Assembly: GCA_963971575.1 (NCBI GenBank)
Contig: OZ020611.1
Coordinates: 27,759,279-27,823,278 of the forward strand
DNA length: 64,000 nucleotides
Source: Liopterus haemorrhoidalis
Lineage: Eukaryota > Arthropoda > Insecta > Coleoptera > Dytiscidae
Direction: 5' to 3'
The position numbers were made by a program, and so were the translations under genes. Every line of letters begins with the position of its first letter. The first letter of the stretch is position 1. The notes under the pieces are model-generated. The model made no database searches and had not been told where the DNA came from. It was given only the letters and a program-made list of their open reading frames with translations. Below are positions 31,614 to 42,064 of the stretch, piece after piece.

Positions 31614-31749
31614 CAGTGGTTCTCATACTATTCAGGGGAAGGCACCCTGCCGTCTTTTCCGTATTATTTTCTGTATTACACCGTATTTATTATAAGGAGT
31701 TCGTGGCACCCCTTCCATATATCTACGGCAACTTAGTTGAGAACCATTG
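31614..31749. mobile_element. Short hAT-type MITE
   Basis: 136 bp. Left end CAGTGGTTCTCATACT and reversed right end CAATGGTTCTCAACTA are hAT-type inverted repeats. Flanking 8-mers GTCTAATC and GTCCAAGC agree at 6 of 8 positions. Internal GGCACCC motifs also mirror each other. Confidence 0.7.
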
Positions 31750-31890
31750 GTCCAAGCGTAAATAATACAATATGATAAAAAAAAGACTAGTAGGCCTATA
31801 ATTTATTTATTTTTGTAATGTAAGGTAACAATTCTGTTGTTTATCTTTTTGACTATTTTCTTTCTTTGCTTGTGATCATAATGTATTTTT

Positions 31891-32525
31891 TAGTGCTGTC
31901 AGAAATCGATCTTGATGGAACCGGAACCGGTTCCAAAAAAGGGACCGGTTTCGAGTTTACCCGGTTACCCGGTTTGGGAACGTGTATTTGGAACCTGGTA
32001 TCTGGAACCGGGTATTCGGAACCGGGTATTCGGAACCGGATATCCGGGTAACGCGCAAATTACAAACCCGGTTTTACCCGAAAACCGGAACCGGGTACCC
32101 GAAAAACCGGTTTCGGTTCCCAGCACTAAAATTATCTCGCCTATGGCTTTTGCTAGGAATTTTAGAAAGTTCGCACTATTTTCTGTCTGACTTTATTTTA
32201 TCGTTTCGGTTCCCAGCACTAATTTTAATGTATTTATGTTTACAGTTTACTTACATCAACATCGGGAATTTGTATTCATTCGAATTCATCTGGTGTTTTC
32301 CCGAGAATTGGGTATCTAATCTAGAAACTCGGAATATCGTATCTGGAACCGGGCATTCAGAACCGGGTATTTGGAACCGGGTAATCGGAAGCGGGTAATC
32401 GGAACCGTGTATCCGGAACCGGGCATTCTAAACCGGGTATCCGGGTAACGCGAAAATTACAAACCCGGTTTTACCCAAAAACCGGAACCGGGTACCCGAA
32501 AAACCGGTTTCGGTTCCCAGCACTA
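31891..32525. mobile_element. hAT-type element rich in CCGGTT/GGGTAACC repeats, exact 8-bp target duplication
   Basis: GTATTTTT flanks both ends (31883-31890, 32526-32533). Ends are TAGTGCTG and CAGCACTA. The interior is built of GGAACCGGGTA-type units, and one 85-bp block ending CGGTTTCGGTTCCCAGCACT occurs twice (near 32040-32126 and 32440-32525); a third short end-like CGTTTCGGTTCCCAGCACTA sits at 32203-32222. Reads as a composite built from repeated ends. The open frames crossing it are repeat-encoded and not genes. Confidence 0.8.
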
Positions 32526-33183
32526 GTATTTTTCAGTAATTATAATACAGATATATCTTTTTACAAATATAGTGCATTTCTTTGATTTATGCGAAGCTAA
32601 ATGGAAGTCTCGTTTTTTTAAGTTGTCAAGAAAATCAAGTTTGCCTAGGCTTTTTTATGCTATGTTTCATGTTGGCATTTATTATAAAATGACATTTTTT
32701 TCGCACATATTTTTCCCTATGATCACAAATTATTCAAAACATAACTGTCAAAATTAAGATTTTCTTTCATGCTTGTGATTGGTCTAAATCAGTGGTATTC
32801 AACCCTCTTACATCTGCGGAACCCTACAGTTTAAATGCTATATCTTTGGAACCCCAAGACGAAAAGCTACAATAGGCTGTATTTTTTTAATTTTAAGGTA
32901 AAACGTTTTAAAATAATAATTTAGTTGTTTACTATTGAATTTAGTCTTGATCAAAATTGATATTTTATAGTTGACTATGTTTCTATATTTTTTAAATGTA
33001 GGTATATTATTTTACTTTTTAAATAATGCAATTCCTTAAATGGTAGGTGATATAAGAAGTAAATAATAATCTCTACTCAACATATTTGAACTTTTTGTCG
33101 AGTAAAATTAGCTGTTTTGGAATAAGTATGACCTACTGATGACGAAAATGGAGATGTCCTCAGATTTTAAGTTATTAAAAAAA

Positions 33184-34058
33184 AATTGATGTGAAGTGTG
33201 AATTTTCACACATTTCTGGGTTTTGCAGGTATTTAGTAACTGATGATGATTATTTGGGATGCCAAAACAAATTTTATGTCAAAATATTTTTTTATGAATT
33301 TTAATTCGAATGCTTAATACCATTATTTAAGTTTCTAAATATGTGCAGTATTTTTTTTTATGTAGCAAGGTTCATTAAGATTTTGAAAATTGCGCCTAAG
33401 GCTTCCATTGGTTGCTTAAATCATAAGCCCCGCCCTCTGATTTCGTCAAACCGAATTAAATTATAATTTCAACACTTTCCACTGGTTATTAAATTTACGC
33501 TTTTAAAAATTAAATGCAACATTTACCAAAATGTAACTAGAATTTTGACAATATAATTTAAACAAAATAAAAATGCAAAAAAAAAAAACAGAAAAAATAA
33601 AATTAACGGGATTCGAACTCTAGTTTACAAAGTACAGAACTACCGATCTGGTGTGTTACATAGGGAATTAAATATTTAACATATTTTAGTTGAAAACACA
33701 AAAAATGCGGTATTTGTAATCTGATCAAAAATTCCTGTTGCACTATTCTGGTTCACACCAATGTACATTACTTAGAAATTTTTCAGATTTTTAGTTTAAA
33801 TCATCTGGGCTACAGATGTGGGACAAAATCGCCTCAAAATAATTTATTTTGCAAAAATAAAATTTTGATCGTTAATCCACGTACTAAGGGCTTTCATTTG
33901 ATACCCTACTCAGAATTTGATGAGCACATATTTGTTTTTATTTTTAGGGGGATATGTTAGATGTTTAAGTATTTTTCCTATGTGCGGGTCAAAGAGTTGT
34001 ATAAGCATTGCAAATTTCAACTCTGTAGGTTTAGCCGTTTGGCTACAATTTTTACCGA

Positions 34059-34113
<55 letters not shown>

Positions 34114-34196
34114 GCAAAACAGACAGACAGACAGACAGACAGACGACAAAATGACGGTATAAGGGTTTTTTGGTCATACCTACAAAACCCTAAAAA
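33184..34196 (+). repeat. Family A interspersed repeat, copy A3, full length
   Basis: Starts AATTGATGTGAAGTGTGAAT, TTTCACACATTTCTGGG and TTTTGCAGGTATTTAG; ends GGTCATACCTACAAAACCCT followed by AAAAA. Conserved blocks in order: GATGCCAAAACAAATTTTAT, CTTCCATTGGTTGC, AAATTAAATGCAACATTTAC, a tRNA-like B box read on the minus strand (GAGTTCGAATCCC at 33608-33620), GTTCACACCAATGTACATTA, CCACGTACTAAGGGC, and a CAGA array at 34060-34143. Inserted inside a hAT-type element. Confidence 0.85.
34060..34143. repeat. (CAGA)n microsatellite in A3
   Basis: About 20 ACAG units with one interruption (AGCAAAACAG) at about 34113-34122. Confidence 0.95.
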
Positions 34197-34300
34197 CGAA
34201 TAAAACCATTTAATGCGGAACATAAATTCAGAGCCCCTGAAAACGTTCCACGGAACCCCAGGGTTCCGCGTAACACAGGTTGAATACCACTGGTCTAAAT

Positions 34301-34598
34301 TAATAGTTTTAAGTTAAATATATGCGATATACATAAAATCGTGAAACTTAAAAATATTAAAGCCGAATACATTGAAACCGCGTACTAATTTGTTACACAG
34401 AACGCTTTTATGGTTTTCCAAGGCATAAATAAGTTAAATAATTTAAAACTAAAAAAATTAAACGTAATTAGAGCTTAATTTGGAATTTCAATTACTTTAT
34501 AATACTATTATACGTTGTGATTCAACCTATTGTTTGAGTACTATTGTTACTTTAGATTTTTATTTATAAGGTATCAAATAGGAATAAATCATTTATAT
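34301..34598. other. Unassigned spacer
   Basis: AT-rich; nothing recognised. Confidence 0.35.
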
Positions 34599-34848
34599 CA
34601 GGGGTCGGCAACACGGCACCCGCGGGCGCTCGGGCGCCCTCGTTGAGATTTTTATGCGCCCTCGCTATCGAGACACACTCATACTGAGCCCAATGTCCAC
34701 ATCGCATCTATTGGTGATTCGACTTGAGCGATCAGCGCTATATTAGACGACTTTGCGAACCACGAGTGTTTACATATTTTTCGTTTTTATGCGCCCTCAA
34801 TAACATTTGAATTTATATTGCGCCTTCATGTATAGTTGCCGACCCCTG
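34599..34848. mobile_element. hAT-type MITE
   Basis: 250 bp with 14-bp perfect inverted repeats CAGGGGTCGGCAAC. The flanks ATTTATAT and ATTTATAG agree at 7 of 8 positions. The interior contains GCGCCCTC motifs near both ends (34632, 34665, 34791). The end sequence is related to the hAT end at 1915. Confidence 0.9.
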
Positions 34849-34856
34849 ATTTATAG

Positions 34857-35084
34857 TAATGAAATACATATAAATCAAATAACACATTGTTAATAGTGAC
34901 AAATACGTTTCTGAAATTGAATAAAATGAAGCCATTTATCAATTTATTTCTTATTAGACTTGAATACGCTGGGATTTTTGGTAAATTATTTAAAAAAATT
35001 AAATGGAAGCTTATAAAAAAACTGTTGATTTTGATGTTATTTTAGAAAAAGGATTACTAAATATCCAGTATTATGTTGGCTTTT
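34857..35084. other. Unassigned spacer
   Basis: AT-rich; nothing recognised. Confidence 0.35.
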
Positions 35085-35152
35085 TACATTTATTAAATAC
35101 CTACAAAACCCTGAAATGTATGAAAATTCACACTTTACATAAATTTTTTTGT
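35085..35152 (-). repeat. Family A end fragment
   Basis: AAATACCTACAAAACCCTGA...GAAAATTCACACTTTACAT is the terminal palindrome end of family A, with no interior. Confidence 0.7.
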
Positions 35153-35166
35153 GATGATACAACCTA

Positions 35167-35828
35167 CCGTATTTTTCGGACCATAAGACGCACCGGACGA
35201 TAAGACGCACCTCAAATTTAGAAGACGATTTTTAGAAAAAATATTTATTATTACGTTAACTTGTACCAGAAACATTCTGTTCATCTTCACTCTCTGTAGG
35301 TATCACTCGTCTCGTTAATGTCACTGTTCGTATTATTTTCATCTGAACTATTGTTGTCATTTTCTACAAAAACCAAGTCATCTTCGATACTACCCATTGC
35401 GTTACTTATACCGCATTTCTTAAAAGACTTTATAATCGTCTTTTCTTTTACAGCTTCCCATGAATTTTTTACACAGGTACTTCTGAATTTGTCGTCCGTT
35501 ACATACGTCCTGTTGTTGTTACATCGTGATTTGGCTTTATCATTCGTTTGTTCCACTCTTCCCGCATAAAATTATTAAATAGTCTATTAATCGACATATC
35601 CAAGGATCGTCGTTGACTTGTAAGGCCTGCAGAAATGACAGCTAATTCTGTATTCATTTCTATTATATTTTATTGGTTGATTCTGTTTTATGCGCTCTAA
35701 ATTGATTCCACACTAACATCGCAAACATTTTAAACAACGTAACTATATCTTCGGACCATAAGACGCACCCCAATTTTAAGTCAATTTTTCTGCGTAAAAA
35801 GGTGCGTCTTATGGTCCGAAAAATACGG
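35167..35828 (-). mobile_element. pogo/Tigger-like deletion derivative
   Basis: 662 bp between TA dinucleotides with nearly perfect inverted repeats starting CCGTATTTTTCGGACCATAA and extending to GACGCACC. An additional inverted-repeat-like unit (CGGACCATAAGACGCACCCC) lies at 35753-35772, so the right end is doubled head to head. The minus strand keeps the end of a transposase. Confidence 0.88.
35287..35556 (-). pseudogene. C-terminal remnant of a pogo/Tigger transposase
   Basis: Open frame of 89 codons. The block SWEAVKEKTIIKSFKKCGIS is the W..V....I..SF..CGI pattern that follows the DDE domain in pogo/Tigger transposases, and an acidic tail follows (IEDDLVFVENDNNSSDENN). N-terminal DNA-binding and DDE domains are missing. 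The initial codon is probably not a native start. Confidence 0.7.
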
Positions 35829-36596
35829 TAAATAGAAGAAATCATTTACTTCTTTAAGTTCTGTTAATGAATAGACCAACCTGTCTGCGTAAAGTAAATT
35901 GTCTGCTATCAGCGTAAATAACCATTGTTGCTAAGCGCCAAAAGTTTAACGAACTGTAGTTACCTAATCTTTATCTACCCCTCATCAGAAATTTATCTTC
36001 ACCATAAAAAATTAAAAAGAAAAACAAAAATCACAAAATATATTGTTACATCATGTTTTTACGAGAAGATATTCAAACAAGCTATAAAGCTAAAAGCTCT
36101 CTTCACAAACATGTTCATATTTGTATCCCCTAAAGTACATGCGCTAAAACCAACGCATTATCGTCTTGAAATAAGACAATATCGCTCCACAGCATCTTAC
36201 CATATCTATATACATTACACAATCATTATTTAAACAAGAATTATATGGGAATACGTGCCCTGAATCTTTTAAGTTATTTATACGCTCTGGAATTGTAGTG
36301 AATGTACAGGGATGACTTTTGATATAAACTAGTGTAAACTTGACTTTATATGCGGGTTGGATAAAAGTCAAAGGTTATAATAATATGACATAGGTTGAAT
36401 AGAAGGTTCTAGATATTTCTACAAAGATAAATAGATAAGTTTAGGAAATAAGTTTTAAAACTGAATAACACCATTCAACAATCAAATTTCAACATTATTC
36501 AAATGAATATTTTAGTTACACGTTTTATTTAAATTTTGAATTGTGTTTTGAATTTATAAATTTTAAATATAACAGTGAACTTTTCCTTCAATATAC
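35829..36596. other. Unassigned AT-rich stretch
   Basis: No supported gene; short frames only. Confidence 0.35.
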
Positions 36597-36655
36597 GAAA
36601 TGATGTATAGGACTAGGATGTGAAACCTTTAGGTTGCGGGTTCGATTCTTGGAAA
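36597..36655 (+). repeat. tRNA-like fragment, possible SINE head
   Basis: TAGGACTAGGATGTG and TTGCGGGTTCGATTCTTGG look like a degraded tRNA 3' half with a good B box (GGTTCGATTC). The A box is weak. Confidence 0.35.
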
Positions 36656-37199
36656 GATTGTATTTTGATATTAATTATCTATGTAAATATACTTCTATGC
36701 TTTCTCTTTCTAGAGGTTGGCAATCATCTATTTTCACTTTGTAGACCGCGGTTTGAAATAAATCTCCAGACGAATATCCAAACATCTGGCGTTGATTTCC
36801 CAGCCATGAAGTTATTGGCCGGCCTATACCTTTCTTGCACAAATTCTTTCCCTGAAAGATTATTTGTATAGTAGTTCCTATTTTCGCACTCTCGTGGTAC
36901 GTCTAAGATATTGTAATTTTCTTTTCTGAATGGTAAGGATAAGTTCTCGTTCCTTCTCCATTGTCAGTAAAAGATTTAGCAGTCCAAAAACGTGACCGCC
37001 GGCCCAAACCGATTCATGCCAGCAACGCTGGCTATGTCAAAGTACCCAGAAAACACGAGCTCCGAAGAGCACGTACCTCCAGAGCACTTCCATCACCGGA
37101 CATTACATACCTGATTTAGCCGACCCCCCATCCGTCGCAAAACACAACATAGCTCGTGACTGCATTAGATAACTGCTTCCTGACCGTGACCAAGGTTGA
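36656..37199. other. Unassigned, GC-richer toward the end
   Basis: 36970-37200 is markedly GC-richer than the flanks (CCGCCGGCCCAAACC, GACCCCCCATCCGTCGC). Short frames but no motif I can name; may include the 3' part of the adjacent Tc1 remnant. Confidence 0.3.
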
Positions 37200-38141
37200 G
37201 CAGCCCAAAAGCAGCTCAATCCTGGGTAAGATGAAACTGATCACCAACAGTACCACGAAATGGACGCAGAATAGGTTGAAGAATATTACCCAAATAATGT
37301 TGTGCTGTTAAAATCCATTGGGAAAAACAGTTCTACCACCAATGATTATCCCACCCAATGCCATAACAATACCACCTCTGTAACTGTGAACTTCCTGGAC
37401 ATGCCTCAAACGTTCCAAATTACCTGATCTTCTCCATACCCTTGTTCGACGAGAATCTGGATGAATTCCAAATCTGACTCATCAGTAAACAAAACTGTAG
37501 CCCAGTCATTATCACACAATATTGAAAATTGTGACACCAGTCTAATCTTGATCTGCGATTGCCTCTAGAGGCAATTCAACTGCTGTTGTACTAGAGAGGG
37601 GTTGACATCTGATTGGTCGTCGAGATAAAATATTAGCTTCGTGGAGACGATTTCTTACAGTATCGCGACTAACGGTTAAGTTATGCGCCCGCTGTAACTC
37701 CCTTACCAATTCGGGTGCTGTAATATTAGGTTGTCTTTTAGCATTTAAGACCAAAAATCTGTCTTGACCCCTAGAGAGGGGTTGACATCTGATTGGTCGT
37801 CGAGATAAAATATTAGCTTCGTGGAGACGATTTCTTACAGTATCGCGACTAACGGTTAAGTTATGCGCCCGCTCTAACTCCCTTACCAATTCGGGTGCTG
37901 TAATATTAGGTTGTCTTTTAGCATTTAAGACCAAAAATCTGTCTTGACCTGCTGTTGTACAGTAACCACGTCCCGGATGTTGTTCGGTCGGACTCCCTGT
38001 TTCCCGGTAACGCCTTCATAACCGACTGATGACACTTTGAGAAACTCCTATCCGATCGGCTACATCAACTGGCCTGAGGTCAGCTTGGAGAAGTCCCCCC
38101 GCATGATTTATTTCGTGGATAGTTAAATGCTGTCGCTCCAT
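37200..38141 (-). pseudogene. Tc1-like transposase pseudogene with duplicated DNA-binding segment
   Basis: Minus strand from ATG at 38139-38141: MERQHLTIHEINHAG, VADRIGVSQSVISRL, a TGA where relatives have W, then RRYRETGSPTEQHPGRG, the first helix-turn-helix and linker. The second DNA-binding half (RFLVLNAKRQPNITAPELVR, LTVSRDTVRNRLHEANILSR) is present twice in tandem. After it come frame-broken parts of the catalytic domain: DNDWATVLFTDESDLEF (first D) and LTAQHYLGNILQPILRPF, TVGDQFHLTQD. The last catalytic block is not readable. No terminal repeats were identified. Inactive. Confidence 0.8.
37591..37950 (-). repeat. 180-bp tandem duplication, two nearly identical units
   Basis: Units 37591-37770 and 37771-37950 both begin CTAGAGAGGGGTTGACATCT and differ visibly only in GCTGTAAC versus GCTCTAAC plus the last base. 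180 is 60 codons, so the frame is kept. GCTGTTGTAC occurs just before the first unit and just after the second. Confidence 0.95.
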
Positions 38142-38875
38142 TATTAAAAAACAATGCCACTACTTAAAAACACTGCAATTATTAATATAAACGTTTTAAT
38201 TCGAATTAAAATGAAACATGTGATCAACTTACGGATCATGTACTGAACAAAATTTGTCAAATTGATGATAAAAATGATCTTAAATATCTATTAAAAAATA
38301 ATTATGAAAAAGTCAAATCTGATATTAAATATTCTTCTGCATCTTCGACATTTCCACAATAATTTGGACCAAGTCCAAACGTTCATTTGACATTTTGTAT
38401 TGAGCAGCAGTGTTCTGTAACGTGACCTTAATTGACGTAGATAGAATCATAGTGGGGACATTTATTAAGTACATATTCCTGTTTTACAACCACTTTATCC
38501 AACCATTTGCAACTGTAACTAAATTCAAGTTGGTTCTAAATCACTTCATTAAGATAAGGGAATTACTACAAGAGCTTTTATATTGGCTCGTACAAAGGAT
38601 GAATATGAACATTCAGACGTTCTAGGTAATAGAAAAATTCTTAAGAATACATAATTTTAAATGCTAGCATATAAAAGAAAATACGTAGGTATTTTAAAGA
38701 CCAGATAAAGAAGAATTAATTCTGATCATATGTTAACTTTCAAAATAATATTTATCATCACGAACCCCCTCTCGGAATGTGTATAAGACGAACTTTAGAG
38801 ATTTTTTAGGGTATTGTAGGCTAAAATGATCGCAAACATTTGCTAAGTGGATAGGGTACGAGAAGAAGAAGTAGG
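38142..38875. other. Unassigned stretch
   Basis: No gene or repeat boundary recognised. Confidence 0.35.
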
Positions 38876-39020
38876 TACAACCAGAAAAAGCCTTATATCG
38901 TCACTCATGAGTCTGTTTGTCTGTACGGTAGAAATTATGGCCAAAGGGCAGGACCTACAATGTTGAAATTTGGTATGCTTGTACATCTCTTTGGTCCGCA
39001 TGTAGGAAAATTATTGAGGG
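38876..39020 (-). repeat. Diverged family A fragment
   Basis: GGTACAACCAGAAAAAGCC, TATCGTCACTCATGAGTCTG, TTTGTCTGTACGGTAGAAAT, TTGAAATTTGGTATGCTTG and GGTCCGCATGTAGGAAAA align with the CAGA end of family A with many changes. Confidence 0.6.
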
Positions 39021-39267
39021 TTCAAAAAAGAATATCGTAGGAAACATAATCAGTGGAATTCTGAAAGTTTGCGTTAAGTCACTACAAGGGTTAATGTTAG
39101 GTCACGGAGTTTTTTTTGTCGAATTACGATTCTGAACGAAAGTTTCCGTGCACATTAACGCTGACTATTAAGTTGGTGTGACTTGACGCCAGATGAATCG
39201 CAGCGTTGAGAGATAGCTTATACTAACTTTAGCATATTCTAACTTCTAAAATTAGGCAGATATAACC

Positions 39268-39294
39268 ATATATATATATATATATATATATATA
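39268..39294. repeat. (TA)n tract, left flank of the mariner
   Basis: AT dinucleotide repeat directly abutting the element; the insertion target. Confidence 0.9.
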
Positions 39295-40588
39295 CAAGGT
39301 GTCTCAAAAGAAATTTTATATTTAGTGGATCGATTAAAAAAAAAGTAAGCCGTATATAGAAAAAATGTTTATTAATTATTAAAATACACTTTTTGGGGAT
39401 TTATTTCTTAAAAATAATACCGTCTAAATGTAGACCCTCACGTTCTCGGCACTTATTTAATCGAACAGTAAAATTACTTATGACGTCGCGGAAGGTGGAC
39501 TCAGGGATGGCTGCCATTTCGTGACGGATATTTTCTTTCAAATGCGCCAGTGAAGTCGGTTTATTGGCGTAAACTTTAGATTTAAGATAACCCCATAGGA
39601 AAAAGTCCATAGGGGTTAAATCTTGACTGCGTGGAGGCCAATTTATGTCACCTCTCCGGGATATCAATTTGCCTGACAAAATTTCACGAACACGTGGCAG
39701 AGACATATTGGACGTGTGTGAAGTTGCTCCGTCCTGTTGGAACATTGTTCTTTGGTTATAGCCAGGAAAGTTTTTCAGTTCAGGTACCAAGAAGTTGTCT
39801 AACATCTCCACATAACGCTCTGAATTCACTGTAACTGCACGCCCCCTTTCGTCTTCAAAAAAGTAAGGGCCGATAATTCCTCGCGCCGACATCGCAGCCC
39901 ATACGGTCACTTTAGGCGAATGTAGGGGTTTCTGATGTTTGCGTTTCGGATTCGTTGCACTCCAGTAGCGGCAGTTCTGCTTATTTACGTGGCCATTAAG
40001 ATGAAAATGAGCTTCATCCGAAAACAAAATGTTGGTAAACGTTGAAAATCGCTCAATCACCTGATTTACGAAACTAAGCCTCTGACTGGCATCTTGGGGC
40101 TTTAATTCTTGCACCAATTGAATTTTGTAGGGGTGCAGCTTTAGGTCTTTGTGCATAATGCGATGTAATGATGATCTATGCACATTTAAAGCACTTGCGC
40201 GCTTCCGAATTGAAAGGTTCGGGTCGTCACGAACAGACTGATTAACATTCTCCACGTTTTCTACCGTTCTTGATGACCTAGGTCGCCCGGATTTTGATTT
40301 ATCGAGCGTTGTACCAGTCTCTTCAAACTTTTTAACCCAATGTCGAATGAGAGGAATGCTTAGCGCATCATTTAAGTGGCGAAAACCTCGAATACTGCAG
40401 AATTTTCTACGCGCTACAGTCGCCGAATCACCGTTTTTGTTAAACTCTCGCACGCATAACGCGCGGTCTGCTCCCGAGAAACGCTCCATAGCGACCAAAA
40501 GCCAGGCTACCGATTGACATAACCCCCGCGCCCCTCGGATACGTTGCGCAGTAAGCTAAATAAATATAAAATTTCTTTTGAGACACCT

Positions 40589-40590
<2 letters not shown>
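39295..40590 (-). mobile_element. Complete mariner-like (DD41D) transposon
   Basis: 1296 bp with perfect 30-bp inverted repeats (CAAGGTGTCTCAAAAGAAAT plus ten more bases) at both ends, inserted in a TA-rich tract so that TA flanks each side. It encodes one full-length transposase on the minus strand. Both ends and the frame are undamaged, so it may be autonomous and recent. Confidence 0.95.
39401..40489 (-). CDS. mariner-like transposase, DD41D type, full length
   Basis: 362 residues from ATG at 40487-40489 (MERFSGADRALCVREFNKNG). The frame extends three codons upstream but only to a TTG. The N-terminal half has paired helix-turn-helix regions (about 10-60 and 80-120) separated by GRPRS, the AT-hook-like linker. 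The catalytic triad is D158 (ILFSDEAHFHLNG), D253 (FQQDGATSHTS) and D295 (WPPRSQDLTPMDFFLW). The last two are separated by 41 residues and the third is Asp, so it is DD41D; this spacing is known in a minor branch (visitor-like) of the Tc1/mariner superfamily. It cuts and pastes the element at TA. No disruption. Confidence 0.93.
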   Translation of the reverse strand: MERFSGADRALCVREFNKNGDSATVARRKFCSIRGFRHLNDALSIPLIRHWVKKFEETGTTLDKSKSGRPRSSRTVENVENVNQSVRDDPNLSIRKRASALNVHRSSLHRIMHKDLKLHPYKIQLVQELKPQDASQRLSFVNQVIERFSTFTNILFSDEAHFHLNGHVNKQNCRYWSATNPKRKHQKPLHSPKVTVWAAMSARGIIGPYFFEDERGRAVTVNSERYVEMLDNFLVPELKNFPGYNQRTMFQQDGATSHTSNMSLPRVREILSGKLISRRGDINWPPRSQDLTPMDFFLWGYLKSKVYANKPTSLAHLKENIRHEMAAIPESTFRDVISNFTVRLNKCREREGLHLDGIIFKK

Positions 40591-40640
<50 letters not shown>

Positions 40641-40676
40641 TAATATATATATATATAATAATATATATATATAAAC
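40591..40676. repeat. (TA)n tract, right flank of the mariner
   Basis: TA repeats with interruptions (ATAAATATAATA), directly abutting the element. Confidence 0.9.
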
Positions 40677-40962
40677 AAGGATATGACGCATAAACGCTGG
40701 CTAGTCGTTCCCTAATAGAGGGATGGAGCTATGTATTGCCGTACCCCTTTAAAAAAGTCGAAAAAATTACAGTTACGTGGCGGGAGTTAAGAGAAGGAGC
40801 AAGGCATATTTTTATTTTATTTTTCAAAATGAATTGACGTTACCCGAGCATGCGCACCGTGTTTAAGAGTGACAAAGAGAGACAGACATATATATATCTT
40901 ACTCCCTATCTCGGCCAGATTTACCAGATTTAAAGAGAGTATAGGCCAGGCGCCATCTACTT

Positions 40963-40964
<2 letters not shown>
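40677..40964. other. Unassigned stretch
   Basis: Somewhat GC-richer; no motif recognised. Confidence 0.35.

Positions 40965-41018
<54 letters not shown>
40965..41018. repeat. (TA)n microsatellite
   Basis: About 26 TA units. Confidence 0.95.
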
Positions 41019-41022
<4 letters not shown>

Positions 41023-41506
41023 CGAGTAAGCTTATTTCGGGGAAAAAATCGAGATTTTTAAATCATCCACATTATGGTCCACGTACTCCAAATTGAAAGC
41101 CACATTAATTATTAATAATAATGCAGATATTAGTAACTATTCCAAGCCTATAGCTTAGCTTAAATGACAATCAGTTAGATCTAAAGCAAAATCATTACAA
41201 ATGTTTTCTAGAGAAGATATAAAATAAATTATTTGCATCTAAATTTACAATAAATAATCCCAATAACTGTACTTTTAATATTACTATTATGAAAAAAAGT
41301 TCGTAATTTGTTATTTTTTAAAATTGCTATAAAATAAAAAGTACAGGTTGCATTCCATTTATATTTTTAATTAGAGACAATTGTAGAAAGCATAAAGCGT
41401 CTTTTTTTCACTCATGGGCTTGCCATTAACAAAAAACACTAATTTATGCACTTATTGAGTAAATATCTTTTCTAGCTGTCACTCCGTTAACAGTAATTGT
41501 TTAAAG
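41019..41506. other. Unassigned AT-rich stretch
   Basis: Nothing recognised. Confidence 0.35.
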
Positions 41507-42064
41507 CAGGGGTTCTTAAACTTATGTAGTCCGAGGACCCCCTCTTGAACAACATTTTTTTTTGCGGACTCCATCCCAACCCTAGACATTTAACGTCGTT
41601 CTTGAGACTTAATTTCTGACGCAATAATCTTATAGGCACTAAGTTGTAATAAATATTGGTAAAAATGTATCGCTGGTTATTTTAATAAATGGTCGTGCGC
41701 ATTTATAGAGATGAACATTTTTATAAGAATAAAAAACATAAAATGAATAAAAATAGTAGTAAAAAGAATTATAAAAGTTACAAATTATAAGTCGTTAAAC
41801 TCATACAAACATTTCTTAGTCAAAATATATTTTATTATAATATGTTTTCTGTAAATAATTTGCAGTTGAATAAAAATAATTAAATTTTTACTAATTATGG
41901 TTTACTTATGTCAATAACTAGTTAGGTAACAACACATACAAAAAGTTTTGACTATGTAGGATTATTTTTAAATGAGTTATTTGAATAAAAGTGAAAAGTT
42001 TGGGGATGTAATGTCAAAATTGTTACGCGGACCCGCAAGGGTCCGCGGACAACAGTTTAAAAAC
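41507..42064. mobile_element. Probable hAT-type non-autonomous element
   Basis: Left end CAGGGGTTCTTAAACTTATG follows GTTTAAAG. The right end reads GTCCGCGGACAACAGTTTAAAAACC followed by GTTTAAGA, that is, an inverted repeat that has lost its last few bases next to a similar 8-mer. Subterminal CCGAGGACCCCC and GGGTCCGCGG mirror each other. Right boundary uncertain. Confidence 0.55.

Larger units (their letters stand above)
32790..34292. mobile_element. hAT-type non-autonomous element with exact 8-bp target duplication
   Basis: GTCTAAAT at 32782-32789 and 34293-34300 flanks perfect 15-bp inverted repeats CAGTGGTATTCAACC. Subterminal sequences also mirror each other (GCGGAACCCTACAG / CCCCAGGGTTCCGCG). 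About two thirds of its length is family A copy A3; without that it would be roughly 490 bp. Confidence 0.92.

Noticed and set aside
31866..32398. Three overlapping frames rich in EPGIRNR repeats
   Set aside because: They follow the GGAACCGGGTA units of a hAT-type element; no domain and no start context.
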